From Planctomycetota bacterium (GTDB taxonomy: Bacteria; Planctomycetota; UBA1135; GCA-002686595): a stretch of DNA of 64,000 bases. Position numbers and translations under genes: made by a program. Within the stretch, counting starts at the first letter, position 1, and each line of letters begins with the position of its first letter. The stretch spans positions 1-64,000 of the forward strand of contig JAPLOF010000055.1 of NCBI GenBank assembly GCA_026692665.1, written 5' to 3'. The notes under the pieces were generated by a model. The model ran no database searches and was not told the origin of the DNA. It worked only from the letters and a program-made list of their open reading frames with translations. Shown here piece after piece: positions 43,365 to 51,608 of this stretch.

Positions 43365-43516
43365 CGGGGTTGAGCGATCGGATCGGCGAACGCCGGCGAA
43401 ACGGGGCCGGCCGGCAGTCCTCGGGGCCGGTGGGCCACGGACCGCGCGGCGTCCGAAGCTGGAAAACGCCGTGGAAACGGGGCAGCGAAACCAACACACT
43501 CCGGCGTCCTCGCCCC

Positions 43517-45247
43517 ATGGCCAAGGTTCCCCTCAGCCCCATCGGTCGCCCGCGCGACGCGTTCCTCGACGACGCGTCGTTCGCGAAGAACCGCGCGTCG
43601 ATGCGCGAGCGCGACGGCGTTCTCGCCGAGCGCCGCGCCAAGGTCGCGGACGGCTGGGGTCCGGAGTACCTGGCGCGCGTCCACCAGAAGAAGAAGCTGT
43701 CGGGGCGCGAGCGCATCGAGCGCCTCAAGGACGCCGGCACGCGCGTCTTCGAGGTCGGCACGTTCGTCAACCACGGGCGCAAGTTCGGGAAGCTCGAGTC
43801 CCCCGCCGCCGGAGTCATCACCGTCTTCGCGAGGGTGCACGGCCGCTGGACGATCGTGATCGCGAACGACAACACGGTCGCATCCGGCTCGTGGTGGCCG
43901 CGGAGCCCGGAGAAGATCGAGCGCGCCCAGGAGATGGCTCTCCGCCTGCGCCTCCCGGTCGTCTACCTCGTCGACTGCTCGGGCCTGTACCTGCCGGAGC
44001 AGTCGCAGTCGTTCCCAGGCCGCACGGGCGCCGGGCACATCTTCCAGAAGAACGCGCTGCTCAGCGCGGCCGGCGTCCCGCAGATCGCGGGCGTCTTCGG
44101 CGACTGCATCGCGGGCGGCGGCTACATGCCGATCATCAGCGACCGCGTCGTGATGACGGAGAGCGCCTACATGGTCATCGCCGGCGCGGCGCTGATCCAG
44201 GGCGCGAAGAGCCAGTCGCTCTCCTCGCTCGACATCGGCGGGCCCGAGGTCCACGTCGGCATCTCCGGCTGCGCGGACGTGCGCGTGCCGGACGACGAGT
44301 CGGCGCTGGCGCTGATCCGCGCCGAGATCGCGCGACTGCCTTCGAGCGCCGTGCCCTACTACCGCGGCGGCGCGGACCCGGCGGAACCGCACCTGCCGCC
44401 CTTCGAGCTCGACGGGCTGTTCCCGCCCGACCATCGGCACACGTATCCGGCCGACGAGGTCGTCGCGCGACTCGTGGACCAGAGCTTCTTCTGGGAGCTG
44501 TGGCCCGAACGCGGCGTCGAGATGATGGTCGGCGTGGGGCGCGTCGCCGGCCTCTACGTGGGCTTCGTCGCGAACCGCCAGGGCGTGATCGACGACCCCG
44601 AGCACCGTGGAGCGAAGAAGCCCGCCGGGATCCTGTACCGCGAAGGGATCGCCAAGGTCGCCGCGTTCAGTCGCGCGTGCGAAGCGGACGGCATCCCGAT
44701 CGTGTGGCTGCAGGACGTGTCGGGCTTCGACATCGGCGTCGAGGCGGAGCGGCTCGGGCTGCTGGGATACGGATCGAGCCTCATCTACGCCAACAGCACG
44801 AACAAGGTGCCCATGTTCACCGTGCTGCTGCGCAAGGCGTCGGGCGCCGGCTACTACGCGCTCTCGGGCCTGCCCTACGAGCCCGTCGTGCAGCTATCCA
44901 CGACGATTTCGCGCCTCTCCGTGATGGAGGGCCGCACGCTGGCGATCGCCGCGTTCCGCACGAAGCTCGACGCGGACTTCCAGATCAGCGCCACCGACCC
45001 CGCGGAACGCGACAAGGTCGAAGCCGGCATGCGCGACACGGAAGCGCGCATCGAAGGCGACATGGACCCGTACAAGGCCGCGGCTCAGATGGACACGGAC
45101 GAGATCGTCCCGCTCCACGAGCTGCGCGACTGGCTCTCGCTGTTCGCCGAGGCGAGCTATCAGGCCATCGGCTACCGGACCGTGAAGAACCCGCGCATCT
45201 GGTCGTTGCACGACCTCGCGGCGCTCGACGGCTCGGTCGGACATTGA
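43517..45247 (+). CDS. Acyl-CoA carboxylase carboxyltransferase subunit
   Basis: 576 residues. Two crotonase-fold halves: N-half with [63 protein letters not shown]-half with [46 protein letters not shown]. The length and order are closest to the biotin-dependent glutaconyl/methylcrotonyl-type enzymes. It transfers CO2 from carboxybiotin to an acyl-CoA. A decarboxylase role, as in GcdA, is possible but no sodium-pump subunit is visible. The carrier gene is 0.5 kb downstream. Confidence 0.9.
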   Translation: MAKVPLSPIGRPRDAFLDDASFAKNRASMRERDGVLAERRAKVADGWGPEYLARVHQKKKLSGRERIERLKDAGTRVFEVGTFVNHGRKFGKLESPAAGVITVFARVHGRWTIVIANDNTVASGSWWPRSPEKIERAQEMALRLRLPVVYLVDCSGLYLPEQSQSFPGRTGAGHIFQKNALLSAAGVPQIAGVFGDCIAGGGYMPIISDRVVMTESAYMVIAGAALIQGAKSQSLSSLDIGGPEVHVGISGCADVRVPDDESALALIRAEIARLPSSAVPYYRGGADPAEPHLPPFELDGLFPPDHRHTYPADEVVARLVDQSFFWELWPERGVEMMVGVGRVAGLYVGFVANRQGVIDDPEHRGAKKPAGILYREGIAKVAAFSRACEADGIPIVWLQDVSGFDIGVEAERLGLLGYGSSLIYANSTNKVPMFTVLLRKASGAGYYALSGLPYEPVVQLSTTISRLSVMEGRTLAIAAFRTKLDADFQISATDPAERDKVEAGMRDTEARIEGDMDPYKAAAQMDTDEIVPLHELRDWLSLFAEASYQAIGYRTVKNPRIWSLHDLAALDGSVGH

Positions 45248-45273
45248 CTGCGCGATTTCCGAGGGGAAGCACC

Positions 45274-45741
45274 ATGAAGATTCGTTGGATCCTGGCTCTG
45301 GCACTGACCGCATTCGGCTCGACCGCCTGCGTCACGAGGAACGACACGTTGAAGCTCGACATCCCGGCCGAGAACAAGGCCACCGTCTACGGCCTGGCCG
45401 AGACGAAGGTGATGTTCGGGGTCGAGCGCGACCTGTCCATCACCGCGATCGACGGCGTGAACACGTTCCGCGGCTGGGGCAAGGGCTACCCGGTTTCGGT
45501 CGAGCTGACGCCCGGCAGGCACACGCTGACCGTGCTCTACCGCATCACGGACCAGGGCGCTCCGGGGCCGACCGGCGAGACGAAACTGGAGGTCGACGTG
45601 CGCGCCGGCCGCACGTACGTGTCCGACCTGGTGCTCGAGGACGGCCGCTGGACGCCCAGCATCCGCGAGATCACGGACGAGGAGATGCGTGTCGCCGAAG
45701 AGCGTCGCGCGAAGATCCGCGCCGAGCAGTTCGAGAACTGA
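45274..45741 (+). CDS. Small lipoprotein of unknown function
   Basis: 155 residues with a signal peptide and lipobox FGSTAC. The mature part is beta-rich (RDLSITAIDGVNTFRGWGKGYPVSVELTPGRHTLTVLYR), resembling PEGA-like surface domains, and ends in a charged helix (EEMRVAEERRAKIRAEQFEN). GAGGGGAAG precedes the ATG as a strong Shine-Dalgarno. It lies between the carboxyltransferase and the biotin carrier, 18 bases before the latter, so it is in the same transcription unit, but its relation to the enzyme is not obvious. Confidence 0.75.
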   Translation: MKIRWILALALTAFGSTACVTRNDTLKLDIPAENKATVYGLAETKVMFGVERDLSITAIDGVNTFRGWGKGYPVSVELTPGRHTLTVLYRITDQGAPGPTGETKLEVDVRAGRTYVSDLVLEDGRWTPSIREITDEEMRVAEERRAKIRAEQFEN

Positions 45742-45759
45742 TCGGAAGCCAGGCCAGCC

Positions 45760-46344
45760 ATGCACGACGCGTTGGAACTCCGGGTCGAGAGCGTTGGGGC
45801 GCGCGTGCGCCTCCTCGCGCCCGACGTGGGGTTCTACACGTCCGCTCTCGAGCCTGGCGGGCTCGTCGCCGGCGGCACGGTCGTCGGCGTGCTGACCCAG
45901 CTCGGCGTGCGCCGCCGGCTCGTCGTGCCCGACGGAGTCGAAGGGCGCGTCGTGAGCGAGGTTCCCGAGCGCGCTCACCACCCCGTCGGTTACGGTGACC
46001 TCGTGATCGAACTCGAGGAACTCCGTGGCGCGACTCGTGGCGCCGGCGCGCCGGGCGCGGCCGCATCGGCGACGGCCGACGGCCGGCTCGTGGTGCGCGC
46101 GACCACGAGCGGCCGATTCTGGCACCGCCCGACCCCCGCCGAGCCGGCGTTCGTCTCCCCCGGCGCGCTCGTGAAGGACGGGTCGCCGATCGGACTGCTC
46201 GAGGTCATGAAGACCTTCAGCCATGCGACCTACCGCGCGCAGAACGGCCTGCCCCGGGAAGCTCGCGTGTTGGCCGTGCTCGCCGCCGACGGCGCGGACG
46301 TGCGTCGTGGCGACGCGCTCCTCGCGGTCGAGGCGGTCTCGTGA
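45760..46344 (+). CDS. Biotin carboxyl carrier protein with tandem lipoyl-like domains
   Basis: 194 residues. The C-terminal domain (about 107-193) is a standard biotinyl domain: FWHRPTPAEPAFVSPGALVKDGSPIGLLEVMKTF, biotin site Lys151 after Met150. The N-terminal 90 residues have the same strand pattern (VGFYTSALEPGGLVAGGTVVGVL...VEGRVVSEVPE...VGYGDLVIEL), but the attachment lysine position reads LGVRRRL, so this copy cannot carry biotin. It shuttles CO2 between the biotin carboxylase and carboxyltransferase encoded upstream. The next gene overlaps its stop (GTGA). Confidence 0.88.
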   Translation: MHDALELRVESVGARVRLLAPDVGFYTSALEPGGLVAGGTVVGVLTQLGVRRRLVVPDGVEGRVVSEVPERAHHPVGYGDLVIELEELRGATRGAGAPGAAASATADGRLVVRATTSGRFWHRPTPAEPAFVSPGALVKDGSPIGLLEVMKTFSHATYRAQNGLPREARVLAVLAADGADVRRGDALLAVEAVS

Positions 46345-47231
46345 ACGTCCTCGTCACGGGCGGGACGGGGTTCGTCGGGAACATCCTCGTCAACCTGCTG
46401 TGCGCCCGCAGCGACCGCGTCACGGTCCTGACGCGCAATCCCGAGCGATTCCGCAGCGCGCGCGCCGGGATGAGTTACGTCGCGTGGCCGGTCGACGTTT
46501 CCAAGTTCGACGCGGTCGTGAACCTGGCCGGCGCGGGCGTGCTCGACCGCCGCTGGAACGACGCCTACAAGGCCGAGCTGCGGGCGAGCCGCGTCGACCT
46601 GACGCGCCGGCTCGTGGATGCCATGGCCGCGTCGCCGAAGCGGCCGCGCGCGCTGATCTCGGCCTCGGCGGTCGGCTTCTACGGCGATCGCGGCGAGGAG
46701 CTGTTGCCCGAGAGCTCCGCCCCGGCCGACGGATTCCTGTCGCAGTTGTGCGTCGACTGGGAAGCCGAAGCGAACAAGGCGACTCAGTACGGCGTGCGCG
46801 TGGCGACCGTGCGCATCGGCCTCGTGCTCGGCAGCCACGGCGGCGCGCTGAAGCAGATGACGCCGATCTTCAAGCTCGGCCTGGGCGGACCGTTCGGAAG
46901 CGGCCAGGCCTGGTTCCCGTGGATCCACGTGAACGACCTGTGCAGCCTGATGATCCACGCGATCTCGGGCGAGAACGTCTCGGGGCCGCTGAACGGCGCC
47001 GCGCCAGGCATCGTGCGCAACAAGGAGTACGTGCGGACCTTCGGTCGCGTCCTCTCGCGGCCCGCGTTCCTGCCGGTGCCGCCTTTCGCGCTGCGCATCG
47101 CGCTGGGCGAGGTCGCGAGCGTGTTGACCGCCAGCCAGCACACGGTGCCGGAACGGACGCTCGCAACGGGCTTCCGATTCCAGTTCCCGGAGCTGGAGCC
47201 GGCACTGCGGAACCTGCTGCACAAGAAGTGA
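46341..47231 (+). CDS. TIGR01777-family epimerase-like protein
   Basis: 296 residues. NAD(P)-binding Rossmann start MNVLVTGGTGFVGNIL, DAVVNLAGAGVLDRRWND, SASAVGFYGDRGEELLPESS and the C-terminal domain LPVPPFALRIALGE are diagnostic of this atypical SDR family. The usual Tyr-x3-Lys pair is absent, as in the family generally, and biochemical function is undefined. The start is GTG 46341 overlapping the carrier gene stop, and acpS starts 3 bases after its end, so the run carrier-epimerase-acpS is translationally linked. Confidence 0.88.
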   Translation: MNVLVTGGTGFVGNILVNLLCARSDRVTVLTRNPERFRSARAGMSYVAWPVDVSKFDAVVNLAGAGVLDRRWNDAYKAELRASRVDLTRRLVDAMAASPKRPRALISASAVGFYGDRGEELLPESSAPADGFLSQLCVDWEAEANKATQYGVRVATVRIGLVLGSHGGALKQMTPIFKLGLGGPFGSGQAWFPWIHVNDLCSLMIHAISGENVSGPLNGAAPGIVRNKEYVRTFGRVLSRPAFLPVPPFALRIALGEVASVLTASQHTVPERTLATGFRFQFPELEPALRNLLHKK

Positions 47232-47234
47232 CCC

Positions 47235-47615
47235 ATGGCTGTCGTCGCGGTGGGCCTGGATCTGACGCGGATCGACCGGTTGGAGGCGGCGTACGCGCGG
47301 CGCGGCGAGCGGCTCCTGGCGCGACTGTTCACCGCGGGCGAACGCGCCTACTGTGAAGCCAAGAAGGAGCGTTTCCAGAGCTACGCGGGACGATTCGCGG
47401 TGAAGGAGGCGGTCATGAAGGTGCTGGGGACCGGCTGGGCGCGCGGCGTGCGCTGGGTCGACATCGAGGTCGTACGCGAGCGCGGATCCGCGCCGCGGTG
47501 CGTGCTGCACGGCCGCTCGGCCGAGATCGCGCGGCAGCGCGGCATCGCCTCGATCCACGTGGCGATCACGCACGACGCCGGGATCGCGGCGGCGGTGGCG
47601 ATCGCGGAAGGCTGA
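47235..47615 (+). CDS. acpS: Holo-[acyl-carrier-protein] synthase
   Basis: 126 residues, the family size. Magnesium-site Asp in VGLDLTRIDRL, then FTAGERAYC and YAGRFAVKEAVMKVLGTGW with the second metal ligand Glu, and a C-terminal ITHDAGIAAAVAIAEG. It transfers the phosphopantetheine arm from CoA to acyl carrier protein, activating fatty-acid synthesis; this fits the acyl-CoA carboxylase genes upstream. It is the last gene of the rightward unit, followed by a short imperfect inverted repeat around GGATCC. Confidence 0.92.
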   Translation: MAVVAVGLDLTRIDRLEAAYARRGERLLARLFTAGERAYCEAKKERFQSYAGRFAVKEAVMKVLGTGWARGVRWVDIEVVRERGSAPRCVLHGRSAEIARQRGIASIHVAITHDAGIAAAVAIAEG

Positions 47616-47652
47616 GGCCCGGATCCTGCGCGCAGGGCGCGCCGGATCCCGG

Positions 47653-48078
47653 CTAGGCACGCGGAACGGAGCCTGTGTCCTCGCGGTAGCCCAGAGCGAC
47701 GAGCAGGCACGGGCCGCCGGCGATCACCGACATCCCGAGCTCGCGCGCACGCTCGACAGCCCGCGGGCTCTCGGCGCCGGGCTGCATCCAGAGGCGCGTG
47801 ATCCCCGCCGCGGCCGCGTCCTCGACGATGCGCTCGGTGATCGCCGGCGGCGTGATGATCGAGAGACCGTGGACGGGCTCTCGCAGGGCGAACAGGTCCG
47901 GGACGCACTTCTGACCTTCGATCTCCGCCTCGCGCGGGTGGATCGGGATCGCCCGGCGCCCTTTCTGCAGGTAGCAGCGCAGGACCTTGTTGCCGTACTT
48001 CGCCCGGTCCTTCGAGACGCCGACGACGGCGTACGCCTGTCCGCGCAGGAAGTCCTCGATCTGCTCCCCTGCATCCAT
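47653..48078 (-). CDS. CoA-binding protein (YccU/CoA_binding_2 family)
   Basis: 141 residues. YAVVGVSKDRAKYGNKVLRCYLQKGRRAIPIHPRE is the Rossmann/CoA-binding start; LSIITPPAITERIVEDAAAAGITRLWMQPGAES and GMSVIAGGPCLLV follow in the expected order. Members bind CoA, and their physiological role is unclear. Its ATG is only 20 bases from the divergent nth ATG, and TAGGAT lies 9 bases before it. Confidence 0.88.
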   Translation of the reverse strand: MDAGEQIEDFLRGQAYAVVGVSKDRAKYGNKVLRCYLQKGRRAIPIHPREAEIEGQKCVPDLFALREPVHGLSIITPPAITERIVEDAAAAGITRLWMQPGAESPRAVERARELGMSVIAGGPCLLVALGYREDTGSVPRA

Positions 48079-48098
48079 GGTGCGCGTATCCTACGCCC
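48079..48098. promoter_or_regulatory. 20-base bidirectional promoter region with one TATCCTA box
   Basis: The whole gap between two divergent start codons is 20 bases. TATCCTA at 48087-48093 reads TATCCT toward nth (6 bases before ATG 48099) and TAGGAT toward the CoA-binding gene (9 bases before ATG 48078). Both are TANNNT. Upstream promoter elements would have to lie inside the opposite gene. Both mRNAs would be leaderless or nearly so. Confidence 0.5.
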
Positions 48099-48755
48099 AT
48101 GAAGCGCGCCGAGAAGGCCGAGAGGATCCGCGCGATCCTGGACGAGCTGTACACGAACCCGCCGATCCCCCTGGATCACCGCGACCCGTTCACGCTGCTC
48201 GTCGCCGTCGTGCTGTCGGCCCAGACGACGGACGCGCGCGTGAACCTGGTCACGCCGGCGCTCTTCGCGCGCGCGCCGGACGCGGCCTCCATGGCGCGAC
48301 TGCCCATCCTGGAGATCCACGACTTCATCAAGACGTGCGGGCTGGCACCGGCGAAGGCACGCAACATCTCCGCCCTGTCGAAGCTGATCGTGGAGCGCCA
48401 CGGCGGGGAGGTCCCGCGGACGTTCGAGGAGTTGGAGGCGCTGCCCGGCGTCGGCCACAAGACGGCCAGCGTCGTGATGGCGCAGGCCTTCGGCGTGCCG
48501 GCATTCGCGGTGGACACGCACATCCACCGACTCGCACAGCGCTGGGGACTGTCCGACGGCAGCTCCGTCGAGCAGACGGAGCGCGACCTGAAGGCGCTCT
48601 TCCCACGCGAGGCGTGGATCCCGCTGCACCTCGAGATCATCCTGTTCGGCCGCGAGCACTGTCCCGCCCTGCGCCACGACATGACGCGCTGCCCGATCTG
48701 CTCCTGGGCCGCCACCAAGGCCGCTCGAGAGGCCAGCACGCCGAGGAAGAAGTAG
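48099..48755 (+). CDS. nth: Endonuclease III (DNA glycosylase/AP lyase) with atypical cluster motif
   Basis: 218 residues. Helix-hairpin-helix LPGVGHKTASVV, catalytic Lys in GHK and Asp in FAVDTHIHRLAQRWGL are all present. It removes oxidised pyrimidines from DNA and nicks the abasic site. The C-terminal cluster region reads HCPALRHDMTRCPICSW: three cysteines as C-x8-C-x2-C, where typical Nth has four as C-x6-C-x2-C-x5-C. The fourth is missing, so the [4Fe-4S] cluster may be absent or differently ligated. It shares a 20-base divergent promoter region with the CoA-binding gene. Confidence 0.88.
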   Translation: MKRAEKAERIRAILDELYTNPPIPLDHRDPFTLLVAVVLSAQTTDARVNLVTPALFARAPDAASMARLPILEIHDFIKTCGLAPAKARNISALSKLIVERHGGEVPRTFEELEALPGVGHKTASVVMAQAFGVPAFAVDTHIHRLAQRWGLSDGSSVEQTERDLKALFPREAWIPLHLEIILFGREHCPALRHDMTRCPICSWAATKAAREASTPRKK

Positions 48756-48801
48756 CCGGCCCCGGTCGACCGTGGCCCAGCAGGCGCGCCCAGCCGATCC
48801 C

Positions 48802-50526
48802 TCAGCGCGCGTCCACGTCGGCGCGCAGCGCGGCGAGCAGCTCGGTCCAGTTCGTGACCTCGACCAGCTTGGTCCGCACGTCGGGGTCCTTCAGCGTGCG
48901 GCTGATGTCGGCCAGGATCTCGAGCTGCGCGCCCGGCTGCTCGGCCGGCGTCAGGATCAGGAAGACGAGGCGCGCGTGCTTGCCGTCTGCGGCATCGAAA
49001 TCGATGCCCTGCGGTGCCACGCCGAAGGCGATCAGTGGGGCTGCCAGCCCGGCGATCCGTGCGTGCGGGATCGCGATCCCGTCGCCGATTCCCGTCGTGC
49101 CGAGCTTCTCGCGGGCCCAGACGGCCTCCTCGATGCGCCCCGCGTCGAGACCCGAAGCCGTCGCGAGCGCCCGGGAGAGTTCGCGCACGGCACCGCGACG
49201 GTCGGGACCCGCGATGCGGTCCACGAACGCCTTCGAGGAGAGCAGGCGCGCGAACCGCCGCGGGCGGGGTCGGCCCAGGACACGTTGGATGAACGGCCCG
49301 CTCATGACCGACGTCAAGAGGGCCATCACGACGAGCGCCACGAACATCCGCTCGTCGATGATCGCGTATTTCAGTGCCGTGAGACCGAGGACGATCTCCA
49401 TGCTGCCGCGCGCGTTCATCGCGAACCCGATGGCCCACGACTCGCGCGGGACCATGCCCGCCAGGCGAGCGCCCAGAGCGGCGCCCCCGATCTTCCCGAT
49501 GCAGGCGACGAGCATGACGACCGTGCACAGCAACAGGTCGAAGTTGGCCAGGAAATCGATCCCCACGCCGATCCCGGCGAAGAAGAGCGGCGCGAAGAAG
49601 CTCGACACGAATTCCCGGATCGTCGTGCGCGTGCGCTCGCGCAGGTGCGACGAATCGCCCAGCGCCACACCCGTCAGGAACGCGCCGAAGATGGCGTGCA
49701 ATCCGGCCTTTTCCGTCAGCGCGCCGCCGAACAGGGCCAGCGCGATCGCGAACACGAGGACGCCGCTCGGCCACGACGTGTGGGCCTGCACCCAGGGGAG
49801 GGTGCGGTGGATCGCCCAGCGTCCGACGGTCAGGATCAGGATCGTGAAGGCGATGATCGAAGCGACGACGCCCAACAACGCGTCGGGTGAGCCCTGGGCG
49901 CCGACCATGCCGAGGATCACGGCGAAGACCATCCACCCGACGAGGTCGTTGAAGATCGCGGAGGCGATCACGATCATCCCGAAGTCCGAGCGGTAGAGGT
50001 GGAGATCGATGAGCGTCTTCGCGATGACCGGCAGCGCACTGATCGAGAGCGCCGTCGCGAAGAACAGCGCGTGGGTGCCGCGGGGCACCTGGCCCGACCA
50101 GCCGACGAGCTCGGGGAACCTCCACGCGACAGCGAACCCGATCGCGAATGGCACCGCGATGCCGAGGATGCCGACCGACGAAGCGGCTCGCCCCTGCTTG
50201 AGCACGCGCGAGAAATCCACCTCGAGTCCGGCGACGAGCAGGAACAGGGTCACCGCGAGCAGGCGGATCCCCTCCAGCACGACCTTCGTCGGGCCTTCGG
50301 TCGGGAAGAGCCAGGCCTGCGCGTCCGGGAGGACGCGGCCCAGCAGAGCCGGACCGAGGAGCACGCCCGCGGCGAGCTCGCCCAGGACCGACGGCTGGTT
50401 CAGCTTGCGGGCCAGTTCCCCGAGGACCCGCGCGGCGACGAGCAGCACGCCCAGGGCGACGAGGAGTCGCGTGACCTCGCCGGGATCGAGCGCCGCGAGC
50501 GCCAGGTTGGGTACGTAGGGAAACAA
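48802..50526 (-). CDS. Cation:proton antiporter with C-terminal PTS EIIA domain
   Basis: 574 residues from a TTG at 50526. About twelve membrane segments follow the CPA2/Kef-NhaS pattern (LGELARKLNQPSVLGELAAGVLLGP, SISALPVIAKTLIDL, ASAIFNDLVGWMVF, GLHAIFGAFLTGVAL). After GRPRPRRFARLL the last 145 residues are a PTS_EIIA_2 domain with IGDGIAIPHARI containing the phosphoryl His. It would exchange Na+ or K+ for protons, with activity tied to phosphorylation state or nitrogen/PTS signalling. No PTS proteins are in the window. The start is inferred: the frame continues upstream, but only as antisense of the zincin gene. Confidence 0.85.
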   Translation of the reverse strand: MFPYVPNLALAALDPGEVTRLLVALGVLLVAARVLGELARKLNQPSVLGELAAGVLLGPALLGRVLPDAQAWLFPTEGPTKVVLEGIRLLAVTLFLLVAGLEVDFSRVLKQGRAASSVGILGIAVPFAIGFAVAWRFPELVGWSGQVPRGTHALFFATALSISALPVIAKTLIDLHLYRSDFGMIVIASAIFNDLVGWMVFAVILGMVGAQGSPDALLGVVASIIAFTILILTVGRWAIHRTLPWVQAHTSWPSGVLVFAIALALFGGALTEKAGLHAIFGAFLTGVALGDSSHLRERTRTTIREFVSSFFAPLFFAGIGVGIDFLANFDLLLCTVVMLVACIGKIGGAALGARLAGMVPRESWAIGFAMNARGSMEIVLGLTALKYAIIDERMFVALVVMALLTSVMSGPFIQRVLGRPRPRRFARLLSSKAFVDRIAGPDRRGAVRELSRALATASGLDAGRIEEAVWAREKLGTTGIGDGIAIPHARIAGLAAPLIAFGVAPQGIDFDAADGKHARLVFLILTPAEQPGAQLEILADISRTLKDPDVRTKLVEVTNWTELLAALRADVDAR

Positions 50527-50617
50527 GCTCTCGACGGCCGTGTCGGGCGAACAGGTTAGGTGCGGGCCCCGGTTCGAGCCATGCCCTTCTGGCGCGTGGG
50601 GCTCGCGGGAGGCGAGA

Positions 50618-51484
50618 ATGCCCGGCGTGGAGAACCAAGGAACGACGGGCGAGCCGAAGTGGAGCGGTTGGGACGAGGAGGAAGCCGGTCCCGAGGACGA
50701 GGCTCTGGATCGTGCCTGGACGGCGATCGACGCCGGCGATCCGGAGGCCGCGCTCCGCGAGCTCGAGAGCGTGGACGCCGACTGGCCGGACCGCTGGATC
50801 CCCGAGGGGATCGCGCGCACCGACCTCGGCGACCTGGCCGGCGCCCGGGCCGCCCTGGACCGCGTCCGCGAGGCGGCGGACGTCGACGACCATCCCGACT
50901 GGCTGTGGGCCGAGGGCTGCCTCCTCCTGGCCGAATGGCGCATCGGCGAAGCGCGCGCGGTGCTCGAGAAGCTCGCCGGCATCGAGCGCACGGTCGGGGT
51001 GCTCGAGCGCCTGTCGGTCGCGCACGAGATCCAGGGCGATTTCGCCGGCGCGGACCAGCTCGTGCGGGAGGCGCACGCGATCGACCCGGACGCGCTGCCC
51101 ATTCCGCCGCGCTTCGAGCACGCGGACTTCGAGCGCATCACGGCCGCGGCGGTCGAGGCCCTGCCCGCGGAGTTCCGGAGTTCGCTGGAGAACACCGAGA
51201 TCGTCGTCGAATCCGTGCCGTCCGAGTGGATGATCGACCTGGCCGACCCCGCCGGCACGCCGCCTGACCTGCTGGGCCTCTTCGTGGGCACGTCCCGCCT
51301 GGACGCGGCCGAGGACTCCACGGCCGAACTGCCCCCGCGCATCTTCCTGTTCCAGCGCAACCTGGAGCGCGCCTCCCGCGACGAGGCCGAGCTGGTCGAG
51401 CAGATCCGCACGACGCTCTACCACGAGATCGGGCACCTGCTGGGCTTCGACGAAGAGGGCGTCGCGGCGATGGGGCTCGAGTAG
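50618..51484 (+). CDS. TPR-domain protein with C-terminal minimal zincin (Zincin_1-like)
   Basis: 288 residues from ATG 50618, which has GGAGGCGAG as Shine-Dalgarno. N-terminal helices (ALDRAWTAIDAGDPEAALRELESVDADWP; ARAVLEKLAGIERTVGVLERLSVAHEIQG) are TPR-like. The last 120 residues match PF06262-type zincins: LPAEFRSSLENTEIVVESVPS, PDLLGLFVGTSRLD, PPRIFLFQRNLERA, TTLYHEIGHLLGFDEEGV with HEIGH. Proteolytic substrate unknown. It is 124 bases upstream of the bufferin precursor on the same strand, so a link is possible, but the gap has its own inverted repeat. Confidence 0.8.
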   Translation: MPGVENQGTTGEPKWSGWDEEEAGPEDEALDRAWTAIDAGDPEAALRELESVDADWPDRWIPEGIARTDLGDLAGARAALDRVREAADVDDHPDWLWAEGCLLLAEWRIGEARAVLEKLAGIERTVGVLERLSVAHEIQGDFAGADQLVREAHAIDPDALPIPPRFEHADFERITAAAVEALPAEFRSSLENTEIVVESVPSEWMIDLADPAGTPPDLLGLFVGTSRLDAAEDSTAELPPRIFLFQRNLERASRDEAELVEQIRTTLYHEIGHLLGFDEEGVAAMGLE

Positions 51485-51497
51485 GGCCGGGACGGCG

Positions 51498-51543
51498 GGA
51501 GGATCCCCGACGGAAATTCCAGTCCAAAGCCCTTGGATCCTCC
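51498..51543. promoter_or_regulatory. Inverted repeat upstream of the bufferin precursor gene
   Basis: GGAGGATCC at 51498-51506 pairs with GGATCCTCC at 51535-51543 across 28 bases; GGAAATTCC, itself nearly palindromic, lies between them. It may be the zincin terminator or an operator for the metallophore operon that starts at 51609. Confidence 0.35.
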
Positions 51544-51608
51544 GTAGGGCGGGAGCGTGGCTGGTGAATTCCACCGGCCGAGACACCGATCGACCGACTG
51601 GAGATTCC

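Noticed and set aside
47617-47655. Intrinsic terminator around GGATCC after acpS
   Set aside because: The arms pair imperfectly and there is no T-tract; it is mentioned in the acpS entry but not called as a separate feature.
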